Assembly (NCBI GenBank): GCA_034096865.1
Contig: JAWQFJ010009575.1
Location: 17,501 to 37,031 of the forward strand
Reading direction: 5' to 3'
DNA: 19,531 bases
Origin: Theodoxus fluviatilis
Lineage: Eukaryota; Mollusca; Gastropoda; Cycloneritida; Neritidae
A program made the position numbers and the translations under genes. The notes under the pieces are model-generated. The model worked only from the letters and a program-made list of their open reading frames with translations. It was not told the DNA's origin and ran no database searches. Shown one piece after another: positions 9,725 to 16,902 of this stretch (position 1 is its first letter; each line of letters opens with the position of its first letter).

Positions 9725-12383
9725 TTAAGACATCATATATGCTGGATGAGTGTAGGGATGCCTCCAGTTTATATGAGGCAAGGGTGGAAGTGATCTGAAA
9801 TATGAAAAATGTGGTAATGCATATTCATAGGGTGAAAGGAAAACATTGTTTCCAAAAGGTGCCATTTCAGGTGGGAACATTGAATAAGGAATGTCACCAT
9901 GGTGAGCCTTAGTGAAGGTTTGAGGAAAAGCATGGTGGTCTGTGGAGGTTCTATTTTCTTGAGTCTGGTGCAGATGCAGAGATCTGGGGGGAGGCTGATG
10001 TGCAGATCTGGGAAGAGGATGATGTGCAGATCTGGGGGAAGGCTGATGTGCAGATCTGAGGGTAGGCTGGTGTGCAGATCTGGGGGGAGGGTGGTGTGCA
10101 GATCTGGGGGTAGGCTGATGTGCAGATCTGGGGGTAGGCTGGTGTGCAGATTTGGTTGGGAGGCGGATATGCAGATCTGGGGGGAGGAGGGTGTGCAGAT
10201 CTGAGGGACAGTGAATTTCCGTGTGAAACTTCCCTTGTGGGAGGGACATTTGCTCTATCATGAGGAGTGGTGTGTACGTGTCTGTAGTTTACTGGATTCT
10301 GGTTTGTCATGGATGTTGTATTGAGAGGAAGTGCATGGAGTGAAGGGATTTCTGTTGGTGGGTGCGATTTCGGTGTTGGAAGAAGAGTCCGTCTGCGCTG
10401 TTCTGTTGTGTGCGTTTGAACTGGTGGGAAGGTTGGTGTTGGCAGGAGAGCTGAGAGTTTTTGAGTGGTATGTTCCCGTGCTTCAGGTTGTGGTGGTTTC
10501 GTTGTTGGAGAGGAGAGTTGTAGAAATGTTTTGATGACTTTGGCAAGCCTGACATTGCTGTCAGTAGTAAGTTGTTTGCCATCAGTTGTGTAGCTTGTGT
10601 TGTTGCTGGAGCAAATGGTGACATAGTGCACATTTTGCCTTTTCTTTGCCACGTGCTCCATGGCTGCATTGCATCTGTTAAAGTGGTCAGCAGAATGCTT
10701 GTGAAATGGCAGGGCAATGAAGCGGATTTTCGCTTCGGGAAAGATGTTTGATGCCACTGAGGTGAGTGTGTCATATTCCTGTTGTGTCTGGGTTGCATTG
10801 TGAGTTTCGTTTCCGCTAACAAGAAATGAAACAGATTTTGTAGTCAGGTGCGTGGTGGTTGTGGTTTTGAGGGTTTTGGTGAGGTCAGCTACTTTGTAGT
10901 TCTGCATTGACCTAATGTGTACAGAACCTCGGGGACACAACTTCCTACGTCTCAGTGAGCGAAGGAGAGAGCATCCTAGAATCAGGTGTTCTGCATTGAT
11001 GGGGATGAGCTTTCCTCCAGAGTTTGGCCGAGACCATCCATGAGGTTCAGCCGTGATTTTGTTGCTGGAAGTGGTGCCGGTGAAGTTTGCTGCTGCATTG
11101 TGGAGGGGAGATGAAACCTCATCCTCGTGAGAGAACCTGTTGTGTAGCAGTGTAGAGGGAGGTGCTGTGGTGGATTTGTTTGCTGGTGTATAGTCATTTG
11201 AGGCAGTGTCTGTTCGTTGCATTGCTGAGTTGTTTCCTGTGTTCATTTTTGTGTTTGAGTCAGGCAGTGGCTGAGAGGATGTTTGTTGGCATTTGCAGAG
11301 ACATCCCTGTGTTTGTCTGGAGGATTTTTGTTTGTCTGCAAGACATCGCACAGTGGTTTGGAGTGATGTGATGTCTTGTTGTATTTTTTCCAGGCGTGAG
11401 AGTATGTCGTGTATGGACATGACAACATCAGTGCTGTGGGTTTTGAATCTGTTTGTGAGCTGCGTTTTTGTGTCTAATATGTCAGCATGCAGAAGTTGCA
11501 GGGCATTTGCTGAGTCAAGCACATTTACGTCACTTGGGAGTACAGACAGCACTTCACACCTGGCGTTGTCTGTGTCTGAGGTTGAGAGGGTGTTGCCAGT
11601 GTCCCCATTTGCGGAGTCACACACAGTCAAGTCACTTTGGAGGGCAGAGGGTATCTGACAACTGGCACTGTTTGCGTGGGAGGTAGTGGGGATGATGCCA
11701 GTGGCTCCATCACTGAACGCAATTGGAGGCAGGACGGTCTGGGGACTAATTTGTAGAAGCCCCTCTTTGAAATGCGAAGAGCCTCCAGTCGGTAGTGTTG
11801 AGTTGTTTTCCGTTCTTGCATGGCTGAAATCATGGGACTCGGGCTGAGAGGGAAGTGGAGAAAGGGATGAAGTGATGAGAGCTTCCTCTTCAGGCTGTGA
11901 GGGAGTGTTGGAAGGGGCAGGGTGGGTCGTACAGGTCAGGCAGCTGTCATCAGTTGCAGGAGGGGGCTTATCTCTAGTCTGCGGGGGAGGCGGGCAATGT
12001 GGTGGAGTGGACGCCTGACAGAATGCTTCAGACTGTACATTGGGGAGTGGAAGGGGGAGGGGAGGGGATAGGAAATTGTCATTGGGAGGCCGTAGGGGGG
12101 AGTTCTGGTGTTGGGTTTCCGCTTCTACAGCGAGGTGAGTCACAGGGGGCAGGCGAGGGGGAGATGAGGGGTGTGTGGAGGACAACAATTTGGGAGGTTG
12201 TATGGTGGCATCCTGGGTCACTGGGAGCAGGCGACTGCAGTCATCTGTAGGACTCCTAGAATCGGAATGTGGAGATGGAGAAGCAGAAGCGTAGCGACTG
12301 GCTTGTGATGCCTCAGACAACAGTCTGTTGACTTTGTCTAAGGCTTCAATCGTGTCTGCATTGTACAGATCTGCTCTCTCCAA
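9725..12383 (-). pseudogene. LINE ORF1: coiled coil plus SGNH-like domain, frameshifted
   Basis: ORF1 proteins of CR1-type LINEs bind element RNA, and many carry an SGNH/GDSL esterase-like domain. Residues are counted from 12383, where the first codon is TTG. The protein has a Pro/Ser/Thr-rich N-terminal third and an imperfect tandem duplication at about 230-292 (SDLTVCDSAN and SDVNVLDSAN). A heptad-like coiled coil follows at about 293-350 with a Cys cluster after it (CLCKC, 361-365). The SGNH-like domain at about 458-620 has blocks LILGCSLLRSL, FLVSGNETHN and DGKQLTTDSN. The tail is a 24-bp-encoded repeat. One 25-base unit (10149-10173) shifts the frame, so the open frame stops at 9951. The pre-shift frame (RSAHQPTP repeats) resumes and runs to 9725, ending HPAYMMS. 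There is no ATG before about residue 320, so the start is missing. Confidence 0.8.
9981..10205. repeat. 24-bp coding minisatellite in LINE ORF1
   Basis: Nine full units begin at 9981, 10005, 10029, 10053, 10077, 10101, 10125, 10149 and 10174, followed by a partial unit at 10198. Each starts GATCTG (GATTTG at 10149) on the plus strand and ends TGCA. All units are 24 bp except the one at 10149, which is 25 bp. On the sense strand they encode RSAHQPTP-like octapeptides. Confidence 0.93.
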
Positions 12384-12390
12384 TAGGTGC

Positions 12391-12392
<2 letters not shown>

Positions 12393-12455
<63 letters not shown>
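12393..12455. repeat. (GA)n tract at the 5' end of LINE copy B
   Basis: About 62 bp of pure GA repeats directly adjoining the first LINE bases. Non-LINE sequence starts at 12456. Confidence 0.97.
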
Positions 12456-12459
<4 letters not shown>

Positions 12460-12509
12460 GCAAACTAGCAGGAGGGAGGAAAAAGTTGCGTACATGTACG
12501 CGTAAAGGT

Positions 12510-13071
12510 TAGGTCGTTCAAGAGACCTAGCGCTCCATGGCGTTCAACTCTTGAACGTGCGCAATATCCCACATTTGTACCTGTGATTATTACCCAGCCT
12601 ATGCGAGACGTTACAAGAAGTTAGGCTCATATTGTACTCTTTTTTAATAAGAATAACTGCTCTGAAATAATTACCAGGCAAGATGCGAGCAAACATTTCC
12701 ACGACAGATGGCGAAACAATTTCAAGGGAAGCAACTCTTATATCTTACATTAGCCCTTAGTTTGTTGTGTAACCTCCCTTGAAGTGAGCATCGAAATATT
12801 CTTGCTTACACCAAGTCAGCACTGTCGTTTTGACATAATTTTCTATACGAGCGGTGCCCGGCCTTGATGCGCAGCTGCAGCATAATATATCTTATCAGCC
12901 TCCTCACGAACGACCAGTCTGCAGCTGCTGGTCAAGGAGCGTCAACATCAAAACTCCGCGACGAGTAGAAGGCATTACGGAAGCCATATTGGTTGGCGTT
13001 CAATGTAATGATTAGGCAAAAGGTCGTTCAATAGTGACACTTTTGGCTCGCTCGGTCTTTTAAACGACCTA
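12510..13071. mobile_element. Possible TIR element (MITE-like), about 560 bp
   Basis: The left end TAGGTCGTTCAAGAGACCTA and the reverse complement of the right end (TAGGTCGTTTAAAAGACCGA, ending at 13071) match over about 26 bases with four or five mismatches. If the outer TA is the target duplication, the ends are GGTCGTT. A third copy of the terminal motif (AGGTCGTTCAA) lies at 13021. No coding frame is present inside. The sequence also holds small palindromes, such as CGTTCAA/TTGAACG at 12542-12558. It could instead be a divergent inverted duplication in the upstream region of the carrier gene. Confidence 0.4.
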
Positions 13072-13142
13072 CAGACACGCATGAACGCTCGCACTACTCA
13101 GATGACAGACGGTGGCCCAAATAGAACAGAGAAGGGTGATGT

Positions 13143-13160
13143 GGGCAGGGGGTGGGTGGG
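13143..13160 (+). promoter_or_regulatory. G-quadruplex motif upstream of the carrier gene
   Basis: Four runs of at least three G separated by one or two bases (GGGCAGGGGGTGGGTGGG), meeting the standard short-loop G4 pattern. It lies about 430 bp upstream of the SLC25-like start codon. A separate G16 homopolymer lies at 13255-13270. A regulatory role is inferred only from position. Confidence 0.45.
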
Positions 13161-13270
13161 AGGAAGGGGTAACGGTAAGAATTAGCTTTGGGAAGCCAGG
13201 GTACTTCGGAAGCACGTTAAGGAACCTGTTTCGATAGAGAGGGAGATCTAGCTTGGGGGGGGGGGGGGGG

Positions 13271-13591
13271 TGTGCAAGGGGAACTCAATCGTGGGGGTAT
13301 TATAATTCACACGCATTCACACACACATACACACCAGTCCCCAGAAACATGCTCACAAGTCAGAGACGTCGAGCACGCTACTCAGCGAATGACCGCCTGG
13401 AAGATGCCGCTGTTGACGGCCATTTCACCAGCGCCGCCCATCGCGTTGCAGGAGTACGCGAATCCTAACTGACGCCACGGTAACCAGGGTTCAAAGTTCG
13501 AGGCGTGCTCGCTCCACGTACTGTCACAGGGTCGGCTTAGTCCGTTGGCTGCTTCACCGGTGCAGACCACCTCTGTTCTGCCTGAGCTACG
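13271..13591 (+). promoter_or_regulatory. CpG-containing leader of the SLC25-like gene
   Basis: Unique sequence between the G16 run and the exon 1 start codon, richer in CpG than the surroundings (13361-13540). It is the likely promoter-proximal and 5' UTR region. No TATA box is evident within 50 bp of an obvious start site, and the transcription start cannot be placed. Short open frames are present but none resembles a known protein. Confidence 0.4.
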
Positions 13592-13685
13592 ATGGAGGAC
13601 GAGGACAAGTCCAGCGAGAAACTCTCAACAGAATCCACTTTTGGAGCTCACCCATTGCACGATTTCATCGCCGGATCTGTTGGTG
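13592..13685 (+). CDS. SLC25 mitochondrial carrier, coding exon 1
   Basis: First coding exon of a mitochondrial carrier, a family of inner-membrane transporters with three repeats of two helices. The ATG at 13592 has A at -3 and G at +4, a strong initiation context. It encodes 31 residues plus one base. An acidic, Ser-rich extension of about 20 residues leads into HPLHDFIAGSVG, the start of the first transmembrane helix. The donor is GTGAGT at 13686, and the exon ends in phase 1. Joined to exon 2 at 14826, the frame continues exactly into VVGLLVGHPFDTMK. The AG...GHPFDT pattern is closest to the SLC25A45/47/48 group, which usually begins near the AG motif, so the N-terminal extension is longer than usual. 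The substrate cannot be inferred. Confidence 0.85.
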
Positions 13686-13953
13686 GTGAGTCCGAGTTTG
13701 CATTCAGTAGCTATAACTGTGAGCTCCAACACTCAGAGCAGTCCGGTTCCCCTAGTGTAAATATTTATAGTAAGGCTTAACTGCCTGAATCACGTGTGTG
13801 GACAAGTATTTGAATGGTGCATCGTTTCCTCCCCTTCTCCCTCGATCTCCCCATTTTCTCCCCACCTGATTTTCCGTCTCTACATCGATTAGTTTGTGGC
13901 TATGCATATCTCTGTGCGTCTGTGTCATTCTCTCCGTCCGTCTGTTGGTCTTG

Positions 13954-13981
13954 CCCCCCCCCCCCCCCCCCCCCCCCCCCT

Positions 13982-14033
<52 letters not shown>

Positions 14034-14064
14034 CTCTTTGTGTCTTTGTATCCGTCCGTCCGTC

Positions 14065-14161
<97 letters not shown>
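13954..14161. repeat. Stacked microsatellites: poly-C, (CT)n, (CCGT)n, (TG)n
   Basis: Four simple repeats lie back to back: C27 with a following C11 (13954-13992), (CT)n (13992-14030), a short CCGT/CTGT run (about 14051-14068) and an uninterrupted (TG)n of about 46 units (14069-14161). Pure TG tracts of this length can adopt Z-DNA. The reading frames across this block are artefacts. Confidence 0.96.
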
Positions 14162-14163
<2 letters not shown>

Positions 14164-14183
14164 TCAATATAGTCTCAGCAACA

Positions 14184-14510
14184 GACTTGACTTGACTTGA
14201 CTTTTACGACGTTTGAGGCCTTTTGCAAGGCCTGTTCGACGTTCCATGTGATAAAATAGTTTTGCTGCATTGCGTGGCGGGCTAGCTAGGCCTACTGGAT
14301 CAAGTCTATTGCATATTTTGGCATTCCGGTGCGTAGAGGGTGGGCAGATCTTTCCAGTGTTCGTCGAGTGCAACTTATAAGTCATGGACTGAGGCAGCTG
14401 TGACAACTGCATCTGGTAGGCTATTCCAGGTTTTGATGATGCGCTGTGAGAAGAAGTTCTTCCTGATGTTCAGCCGAAAGCTGTCTTTATGGAGTTTCAG
14501 CGAGTTACCG
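14184..14510 (-). mobile_element. LINE 3' fragment of a second family, degenerate
   Basis: On the minus strand 14510 to about 14340 translates as an RT C-terminal tail: GNSLKLHKDSFRLNIR, then KNFFSQRIIKTWNSLPDAVV, then TAASVHDL, a stop, and VALDEHW. The pattern RKNFF...WNSLPDAVV...LD.HW is typical of the C-terminus of CR1/Jockey-group ORF2 proteins, and the in-line TAA is a lesion. A short 3' UTR follows, ending in four TCAAG repeats (14184-14203), the short-repeat tail expected for such elements. The 5' truncation is at or next to the (CGA)n run at about 14510. It differs from the family at 5238-12392 and lies antisense in intron 1. Confidence 0.75.
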
Positions 14511-14532
14511 ACGACGACGGCGACGACGACGA
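14508..14532. repeat. Short (CGA)n tract
   Basis: About eight CGA trinucleotides with one CGG variant, directly at the 5' edge of the degenerate LINE fragment. Confidence 0.85.
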
Positions 14533-14825
14533 AGGAAAAGGGGGAAAAGCGAAGGAAGTAAGAAAGGAGGAAAAGAAGGAGCGAAAAAAGAGAGGTACAA
14601 GCATTGTTTTCTATCCATGAAACATGTTTGCGAGAAAACTTGCCGAGTTGACTTACATACTCTTTTAGTTTTATTCTCTGTGATGAGCAATAGGTGAAAA
14701 CTTTAATTGGCTTCTGTTATCAAGGTCTTTTGGGGTTCAGGTTCCTCTAGCCTCAGTCAAGACCCGGCAGTTATTTTCTCACCTCTGCACAGGAAATGAA
14801 CTTTGTGTCTGTTGATTTTCTGCAG

Positions 14826-14869
14826 GCGTGGTTGGTCTGTTGGTGGGACATCCCTTCGACACCATGAAG
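14826..14869 (+). CDS. SLC25 mitochondrial carrier, coding exon 2 (44 nt)
   Basis: A very short exon bounded by CTGCAG and GTAGGT. With the last base of exon 1 it encodes G-VVGLLVGHPFDTMK. It completes transmembrane helix 1 and supplies the family signature P-x-[DE]-x-x-[KR], here PFDTMK, whose charged residues form the matrix-side salt-bridge network in known carriers. The two exons sum to 138 nt, exactly 46 codons, so exon 2 ends in phase 0 and exon 3 should begin with VRLQ-like sequence. I searched 14870-19531 by eye for that continuation and for a GFFKG-like motif and did not find it. The remaining roughly 250 residues are therefore outside the window, or the next exon has diverged too far to see. 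Confidence 0.85.
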
Positions 14870-14875
14870 GTAGGT

Positions 14876-15000
14876 TGAAATGAGGCTCTTTGGCCGAAGG
14901 GTAGCGTGCTTGACCTGACGTCGCTTGCGGCTAGTGGATGCGGCATTCGAAGATACGAAGATTTAAGTATTGCATCCTTTAGGTAAGGTGTGTAGTGCAC
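14876..15000 (+). mobile_element. Possible tRNA-derived SINE remnant
   Basis: TGGCCGAAGGG at 14891-14901 fits the RNA polymerase III A-box pattern TRGYNNANNNG. About 40 bases downstream, GGCATTCGAAG at 14942-14952 resembles a decayed B box (GGTTCGANNCC). The spacing matches that of a tRNA gene. No intact cloverleaf or poly(A) tail is visible. It lies just inside intron 2. Confidence 0.35.
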
Positions 15001-15230
15001 ATCGCTTCTTCCTATACAAGAGTAAACTCGTGTACCTGTGACTCAGTGGGTGGAAGGCTGCAGTATAAAGACCTTCAGACTCAACGGTAATGCGATTTCA
15101 CAGGTGTCTTACTCTGATAGCTTCTCCCAAATGCAAGAGTGACAGGTGTACCTGTGCTGGTTCTTGAACGGTGATCGAAAATTTGTTCTAAAATCCAGTG
15201 ATGAAGGTTTAAATATTGGACAAGAGGCCC
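15001..15230. other. Unassigned intron sequence
   Basis: No coding segment, RNA box or repeat end is recognised between the SINE candidate and the MITE at 15231. No carrier exon 3 was found here. Confidence 0.4.
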
Positions 15231-15464
15231 GGCCCGTATTCACAACGGTGATTTATCTTTTCAACACTCGATTTATCCCCTAGCCCCGCGTTATCTTGAT
15301 CGGTTAGATAAGGTACGCTCGTCAGAGGATCCTAGGTTGCGCTTTACTATATATACTGGTTTTCAGCCAAGGGAGAGCGGAACAGGCAGTTGGAATCGTC
15401 TGAGTTTAGAGATAAATCGGAGTTAAAATAAATCGCCGATAAATCGCCGTTGTGAATACGGGCC
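15231..15464. mobile_element. 234-bp MITE with GGCCCGTATTCAC termini
   Basis: The left end GGCCCGTATTCACAACGGTG matches the reverse complement of the right end over about 27 bases with one mismatch. Inside both ends the octamer GATTTATC, in inverted orientation, recurs at spacing of about 12-20 bp. There is no coding capacity. Flanking bases show no clear target-site duplication. Its right end coincides exactly with the outer tip of the large inverted repeat at 15465. Confidence 0.75.
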
Positions 15465-16573
15465 CAGTCGATACACGAATGATCGAAGTGTGGACTCAGC
15501 AGCTCGTCAAACAGTGTGAAGGCAGTTAGACCACAGGTTCCGGCCAGAAAGCATTTACTTGCGAGAGTATAACCATAGATTCACTAAACCAGCCCGGAGC
15601 CATAGGTGACCAGCCACGAAAAAACCCAGTGCTAAGTCATTTTTTGGACAAAATAGGGTTTTAATACTTTTGAATTCTGCATTCATTTCTGTTTGTTTTG
15701 ATATAAGAATGAACAGTGTAAGTTAATTAGAACAGGAGTTACAGGCATTTCAAGTTGGGTACTGAAGCAGCGGTCATTTTGAAAAAACGGTCTCAAAAGA
15801 TTTACCCTCTTCAGACATTAAACACCTTAGCAACGGTATTTCAAATCCGTTTCCAAAAATAGCTGACCTAATCTTTCTTCGACATCCACAGAGCGGGAAC
15901 GCCGAGAGAGCTGCCTTTATAACGGTATTATAACATGAAAGGTTCTGCAAGGGTTTAGGTGTGTTTATTGTGGCTAAAATGAGGCAATTAACGCTAATTA
16001 CAGGGAGCTTTTGAAACAATACATAACACAAAAGTCTTTATTTTACCATCAAAATATAATTCTTCAAAATGTTTCCTTTACTGGCATGATAGTTTGAACT
16101 AGGTAGAATCTATTTTTATCAAAAAGTGACAATCACCCAGATTGACCCTCCCTGTCTTTTCTCAGACTTAGCGCAAAATAGGGCCGCGCGACTTAGCACT
16201 GGTTTTGTCGTGGCTGGTTATTATTTTTTTTATTAGGAATCCTTTTCGCTGCGTTTATACTGACTAGTTCCAAAGATTGCGTGTATACACAAGCACACGT
16301 GCTGAAGGCAGTTTGCAACCTTATAGACGATGTTCGCGCTAAAAGTAGTTCTCAAATGATTTCCTAAAAATCTCATAGATTAGTTTTATTAGAACACCAA
16401 ATTTGTGTTTATCTATCGGGATAAATAATTGGAGTGAAATAGAAGCGTCTCTTTTTACTCTCCATGGTCTTTTGATCATGTTGAATTTTGATTGGTAAAA
16501 TCATTGGAATGTGGGGCCGAAGTCACGTGACCAACCTGTGTCAGAGATACTATATCTCTGAGTTCAGAATGAC
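15465..16573 (+). repeat. Large inverted repeat, left arm
   Basis: Pairs with 17740-19054 in opposite orientation. The outer tip CAGTCGATACACGAATGATC matches the right arm tip (CAGTGGATACACG... when reverse complemented). Similarity continues to 15606, is interrupted by a TIR element (about 15607-16234), and resumes from 16235 to the inner edge GTTCAGAATGAC at 16573. Without the insertion the arm is about 480 bp, and divergence from the right arm is around 10% by eye. No coding frame is preserved in both arms. The arms may be long terminal inverted repeats of one element or two oppositely oriented copies of one repeat. Confidence 0.88.
15607..16234. mobile_element. TIR element nested in the left arm, about 0.6 kb
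   Basis: The ends are near-perfect inverted repeats of about 29 bases: ACCAGCCACGAAAAAACCCA from 15609, and the reverse complement of 16190-16218, ACCAGCCACGACAAAACCAG. Both continue TGCTAAGTC. The right arm of the large inverted repeat lacks this segment and reads straight through CATAGGAATCC, so the insertion lies between CATAGG and AATCC and duplicates AGG or TAGG. A T-rich stretch (16220-16234) lies between the right TIR and the duplication. No transposase frame is visible, so it is non-autonomous; the superfamily is undetermined. Confidence 0.75.
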
Positions 16574-16613
16574 ACAGAATGTCTTCCCCATCCTGCTGTT
16601 ATTCTTTTGTCAT

Positions 16614-16616
<3 letters not shown>

Positions 16617-16686
<70 letters not shown>

Positions 16687-16700
16687 CCCCCCCCCCCCCC
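16617..16700. repeat. (TC)n followed by poly-C
   Basis: About 34 TC units run into C17. The tract is complementary to the (GA)n at 16827-16898, 126 bp downstream. Confidence 0.96.
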
Positions 16701-16822
16701 AATTCCATCCCCACTTCCCACCCGAACTTTTAAACCCTCCGTCACTTAAGTGCTCGAAGTCACTTGCACTTGTGATGCATCATCTTTATCTCAACGGAAA
16801 CAGTCGTTTTTTATATACAGAG

Positions 16823-16826
<4 letters not shown>

Positions 16827-16898
<72 letters not shown>
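16827..16898. repeat. (GA)36 microsatellite
   Basis: Pure GA tract of 72 bp. No LINE end adjoins it, unlike the (GA)n tracts at 5109-5237, 6223-6278 and 12393-12455. Confidence 0.96.

Positions 16899-16902
<4 letters not shown>

Larger units (their letters stand above)
6279..12392 (-). mobile_element. CR1-type non-LTR retrotransposon, copy B, near full length
   Basis: A 6.1-kb LINE on the minus strand. From its 5' side it holds ORF1 (about 12383-9725), a short inter-ORF segment (9724-9342), ORF2 with endonuclease and reverse transcriptase (9341-6540), and a 3' UTR of about 260 bp with AATAAA near the end. There are no LTRs. The RT motifs (FLDLKKAFD, SGVPQGSILGP, FADD) and C-terminal tail place it in the CR1/L2-like group by established family features; exact clade assignment needs a tree. 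Both ends abut pure (GA)n tracts (6223-6278 and 12393-12455). The sequence just inside the 5' end lacks an ATG for ORF1, so the copy has probably lost its 5' UTR and first codons. It carries at least four frameshifts and is dead. Confidence 0.92.
13686..14825 (+). other. Intron 1 of the SLC25-like gene
   Basis: Starts GTGAGT and ends TTTTCTGCAG, both close to consensus, and is 1,140 bp long. It holds unique sequence, a block of stacked microsatellites, the antisense tail of a second LINE family and a short (CGA)n run. Confidence 0.82.

Noticed and set aside
13480..13520. Possible tRNA B box (GGTTCAAAGTTCGAGG)
   Set aside because: No matching A box at tRNA spacing and no cloverleaf.
13814..14200. 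Pro/Ser/Val/Cys-rich peptides over the stacked microsatellites
   Set aside because: Simple-repeat translation inside intron 1.
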